A DNA stretch of 8,101 bases, taken from assembly GCA_004322325.1 (NCBI GenBank), contig SCTP01000231.1, positions 1 to 8,101 of the forward strand, given 5' to 3'. Made by a program: the position numbers and the translations under genes. Below, one piece after another: positions 5,630 through 8,101 of this stretch. The notes under the pieces were generated by a model. The model worked only from the letters and a program-made list of their open reading frames with translations, made no database searches and was not told the DNA's origin. This DNA comes from Gammaproteobacteria bacterium (GTDB lineage Bacteria; Pseudomonadota; Gammaproteobacteria; DSM-16500). Positions within the stretch are counted from its first letter, which is position 1; every line of letters starts with the position of its first letter.

Positions 5630-6772
5630 CTAGGAAATTGATAGCTTTTCCACCAGCACTTCTCCTTTTGATGTTAATCGATAAATACCGTAAGCATTTG
5701 ATCTAAACCAATCAGGGTTTTTTTGTAATGCAGCAAAATAACTATAAAGCACTCTCTCTCGCATATTTTTGTTTAAAATAGAGGGATGGAATTGATGTAG
5801 CGCTTCTATAGCAGATAAAATAGTACGATAGGTTAGATAAGATATAGCATCACTTGGTTTTTTATTGTAATTCTGATAATAAGCTTCCGAAAAATTTTTA
5901 AATTCTAATAAATTATTATCAAATAGGATTGGGCCGATTCGATAGCTTTCGTACGTCAAGTCAAATTTATGAACTTGGCCATCCACCTCATTGCTCCAGT
6001 TATCTTGATCTGAAATAAAAATAAGATCTTTATTGGGAAAAGACGAGATGATATGTGTTACGAATACATTATAAGCATAGTATGCATCATTAAATACTAA
6101 AATTACATCATCCGTATGGCCTACCATTAGCCTTCTGCTATCAATAGACTTAATATCGTCCATAATCAATTTGTTTTCAGTTATTTTTGTGGCAGACGAT
6201 ATTTTTTTGTGATTAGCTATGAATAATCTGCTGGCGTCGACGCATTGTTTACAATCAGTTTGCACAATAATATAGATGTTTCTCTGGGGAAATTTTGTTT
6301 TAACAAATTTACTTAAAAGTTCCATAATGCGACTATCTGGTAAGAATGTGCTATAGAAATTTTTTGGAAGACTTTGTAGCGCATCTCCAGAAGCATAAGC
6401 AGATAACACCATTACATTTGGAAAATAATTTCTAAGTAATAAAACCTGATCAGAAGAGTTTGGGCCAATAATTAAATCGGGCTGCCACTGAGATATTTTG
6501 GGTATCTCTGCAAGAATATCAAGCGAGCCTTTACCATAAAGAAAAGATTTATATTTAATTTCTACATTATATTTTTTTGCTATTTTTGCAGCGACTTCTA
6601 CGCCTGCAAAATAAGCTTTTTCATATTCAGATAGATAGGGTACCAATGGCATTTCTTTATAAGGGCCATCTAACAGAGCAAGTTTCACAATATCGGGGGC
6701 TTCTGCGTATCCATTGGATAGCAAAAACAAAGAAATTAGAAAAGTAGTTACCATTCCATATTTTTTTAACAT
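5630..6772 (-). CDS. Type I periplasmic (branched-chain amino acid type) substrate-binding protein, probable sensor partner
   Basis: The 380-residue precursor starts with a Sec signal peptide: KK at 3-4, a hydrophobic core at about 8-18, and probable cleavage after A23 (NGYA/EA). There is no lipobox cysteine, so it is likely free in the periplasm. The mature part has the Peripla_BP_6/LivJ plan: a first strand IVKLALLDGP (28-37), the AYFAGVEVAAK helix, then PDLIIGPNSSDQ (98-109), where receptors of this family contact ligand. The second lobe includes NIYIIVQTD and later LIFISDQDN. C174 and C177 form a CxxC that could be a disulfide in the periplasm. AGGG lies 8 bases before the ATG. No ABC permease or ATPase gene is present, and a hybrid kinase with a periplasmic domain follows, so a ligand-sensing job is more likely than transport (inference). 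The ligand cannot be named. Confidence 0.82.
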   Translation of the reverse strand: MLKKYGMVTTFLISLFLLSNGYAEAPDIVKLALLDGPYKEMPLVPYLSEYEKAYFAGVEVAAKIAKKYNVEIKYKSFLYGKGSLDILAEIPKISQWQPDLIIGPNSSDQVLLLRNYFPNVMVLSAYASGDALQSLPKNFYSTFLPDSRIMELLSKFVKTKFPQRNIYIIVQTDCKQCVDASRLFIANHKKISSATKITENKLIMDDIKSIDSRRLMVGHTDDVILVFNDAYYAYNVFVTHIISSFPNKDLIFISDQDNWSNEVDGQVHKFDLTYESYRIGPILFDNNLLEFKNFSEAYYQNYNKKPSDAISYLTYRTILSAIEALHQFHPSILNKNMRERVLYSYFAALQKNPDWFRSNAYGIYRLTSKGEVLVEKLSIS

Positions 6773-6850
6773 AACCTACGCCCTATAGCCGCGTGGTGCT
6801 CTTTAAAGTTATTCTAAAGAAAATAGTATACTGTGAATTTCCTAAACATA

Positions 6851-6880
6851 TTGATATAATTCAGTTACCAGATATACAAT
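6851..6880 (+). promoter_or_regulatory. Candidate upstream promoter of the ATP-grasp gene
   Basis: TTGATA, an 18-base spacer and TACAAT form the best full two-box match in the divergent region. Transcription would start near 6887, inside the dyad at 6884-6898, leaving a leader of about 110 bases. A repressor bound to the dyad would block it; that is inference. Confidence 0.35.
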
Positions 6881-6883
6881 CCA

Positions 6884-6898
6884 ACAATAATTAATTGT
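6884..6898. promoter_or_regulatory. Dyad, possible operator
   Basis: ACAAT and ATTGT form a 5-bp inverted repeat around a 5-base spacer, AATTA. It lies just downstream of the candidate -10 at 6875-6880. The arms are short and A/T-rich, so chance is a real alternative. Confidence 0.25.
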
Positions 6899-6956
6899 GT
6901 TGCATACTATCACGCTGCTTGAAGGGAAACAAGTAAGTTTATTATAAGTTGAACTG

Positions 6957-6962
6957 TATAAT
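6957..6962 (+). promoter_or_regulatory. Candidate -10 box (TATAAT) of the ATP-grasp gene
   Basis: This is a perfect -10 consensus 35 bases before the ATG, a usual distance. No -35 resembling TTGACA is visible at 16-18 bases upstream, so an activator may be needed or the match may be fortuitous. Confidence 0.35.
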
Positions 6963-6997
6963 ACTTCCAAATTGTTAAGGCTATTGGTGTTTAATTT

Positions 6998-8101
6998 ATG
7001 AAAGCAATTCTATTTCTTGGCACATCTTTAGTTAGTGCGCAATATCTTCGCCAGTCTGTCGAAGCGTTGGGGCTACGTCCTATTTTTCTTCTAAGAATAA
7101 ATGAATATTCAGGACTTCCTCGGCGAGCAATAGAAGCATGTGAATATTATGAGGCTGATGTTAATTCAATGGACGATACTCTTTATGCTATTCGGCAACA
7201 CAATTTTATGGATAGTGTAGCGGCAGTTACTTCTTTTTTAGACGAGACATTTCAAAATGTTTGTGCAATTTCTGATCATTTTGGAGTGGCTGGCCCTGAT
7301 CCTGCATTAGCACAGTTAACTGATAAAATAATAACGCAGAAAATGATTCCTGAGTTCTGCCCGCCCAGCATGGTATTTACTTTATCAGATATTTCTGAGG
7401 AACGATTGAGATTTTTTTTAGGTTCACAAAAGACTTGTAACACTTTTGTATTGAAGCCAGGAATTTCATCTGGAGCAGTAGGTGTATTTATATTAAATGA
7501 TGATACAACAACCGAACAGATCACACAGCTTATTTGCCATTCTCAAATTGAAAAAGCAGAAAGTCGATGTTGGATAATACAGCCACGTATCTCTGGCCAT
7601 TTATACAGCTTAGAGGGGTATGTGCAACATGGCCAAATCTTTTTCTTGGGTTTTTCAAAGCGAATTAGAGAAGGATTAACAGAAATTGTTAATGAGTTTC
7701 CTGCAAATAAAAGTTTACCAGATTATCTCCAGCAAAGATGCTATGAAGCGGTAAAAGTGCTTGTTCAACGTTCTAATTATTTGAATGGTTATTTTCATTG
7801 TGAATTTATTGTAAATTCGGAGACCGTATATTTTATTGATGGGAACGTAGGGAGAGTGGCTGGTGCCTCAATAGTTCAGCAAATAGCCTTAGCATATGAT
7901 AAAAAACCGGTTGATGTTATTAAGCATGTAATTGACCTAGGCCTTTTTAAAGGGATTAATACATCAGGTTTTCGTTACGGAACGATCAGTAAAAACCAAA
8001 CATTAAGCATAAGTTATTGTTTACCAAGTCCTGCTACTGTTTTGGGTGTAACACTTCCTAAAAATATGACTTCTTTTCATACTCCAATTATAGATAATGG
8101 T
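6998..8101 (+). CDS. ATP-grasp ligase, 3' end beyond the window
   Basis: The frame runs 368 codons from the ATG at 6998 to the last base without a stop. An in-frame TAA at 6992 fixes this as the first possible ATG; the Shine-Dalgarno is weak (GGTG at 6986-6989). Residues 1-100 form a Rossmann-like pre-ATP-grasp domain (MKAILFLGTSLVSAQYL). ATP-grasp motifs follow in order: LTDK with K110, TFVLKPGISSGAVGVF with nucleotide-binding K153, SLEGYV with E206, then metal ligands E269 (FHCEF) and the D281-G282-N283 triad followed by R286. The last site is normally E-x-N-x-R; here Asp replaces Glu and the Arg is one place further on. Such enzymes join a carboxylate, through an acyl phosphate, to an amine or similar nucleophile. 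The amino-acid/dipeptide ligase and carboxylate-amine ligase branch fits best; substrates cannot be read from sequence. It is divergent from the sensory operon and may share its control region. Confidence 0.82.
   Translation, partial: MKAILFLGTSLVSAQYLRQSVEALGLRPIFLLRINEYSGLPRRAIEACEYYEADVNSMDDTLYAIRQHNFMDSVAAVTSFLDETFQNVCAISDHFGVAGPDPALAQLTDKIITQKMIPEFCPPSMVFTLSDISEERLRFFLGSQKTCNTFVLKPGISSGAVGVFILNDDTTTEQITQLICHSQIEKAESRCWIIQPRISGHLYSLEGYVQHGQIFFLGFSKRIREGLTEIVNEFPANKSLPDYLQQRCYEAVKVLVQRSNYLNGYFHCEFIVNSETVYFIDGNVGRVAGASIVQQIALAYDKKPVDVIKHVIDLGLFKGINTSGFRYGTISKNQTLSISYCLPSPATVLGVTLPKNMTSFHTPIIDNG

Larger units (their letters stand above)
6773..6997. promoter_or_regulatory. Divergent control region between the signalling operon and the ATP-grasp gene
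   Basis: This 225-bp non-coding stretch must hold the promoters of both flanking units. On the - strand, TATACT (6825-6830) is a possible -10 for the binding-protein operon, without a good -35. On the + strand, TTGATA (6851-6856) and TACAAT (6875-6880) are 18 bases apart and each match consensus at 5 of 6 positions. A perfect TATAAT lies at 6957-6962. I see no small gene or RNA gene in it. Confidence 0.55.

Noticed and set aside
5630..6772. Binding protein as part of an amino-acid ABC importer
   Set aside because: No permease or ATPase gene is adjacent; the next gene is a sensor kinase. A distant importer cannot be excluded.
7276..7524. 82-codon open frame on the - strand
   Set aside because: It is antisense to the ATP-grasp gene, whose ordered motifs show that the + strand is the coding one.
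1..8101. CRISPR arrays, tRNA or rRNA genes, insertion sequences
   Set aside because: I saw no regularly spaced repeats, cloverleaf or transposase motif; the space is nearly filled by the genes listed.

Overview
The window is AT-rich (roughly a third G+C by eye), densely coded, and carries two-component proteins of a style I associate with AT-rich gammaproteobacteria of the Legionella/Coxiella type. That assignment rests on protein style only (an AHDIRSPL kinase box, kinase C-terminal receivers ending in a KSPPF tail) and is tentative.

Left edge (1-1229, + strand): the 3' end of what looks like a trans-AT polyketide synthase cluster. It holds the C-terminal part of a PksI-type enoyl-CoA hydratase (beta-branching cassette). 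An ATGA overlap couples it to a complete free-standing acyltransferase/acyl hydrolase of the PksD/PedC type. A nested stem-loop overlaps the end of this gene and separates it from the convergent gene that follows.

Centre (1254-6772, all - strand): in transcription order (right to left), a secreted type I periplasmic binding protein; a membrane-bound hybrid histidine kinase with two C-terminal receivers; a small soluble kinase-like protein with a degraded ATP lid region; and a response regulator with an enlarged receiver and an unrecognised, non-DNA-binding-looking output domain. Gaps of 61, 35 and 18 bp suggest one operon. There is no permease or ATPase, so the binding protein probably feeds the kinase rather than a transporter. 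I infer a periplasmic ligand to phosphorelay route: binding protein, hybrid kinase (His then Asp), small His phosphotransfer protein, response regulator. A small four-helix DUF4345-like membrane protein lies downstream, behind a hairpin and a possible promoter of its own.

Right edge (6773-8101): a 225-bp divergent control region with candidate promoters and a dyad, then the first 368 codons of an ATP-grasp ligase on the + strand, cut by the window end. Its product is unknown.

The part most worth attention is the orphan binding protein and split phosphorelay cassette beside a polyketide cluster border. Control of the neighbouring biosynthetic genes is possible, but the sequence does not show it.
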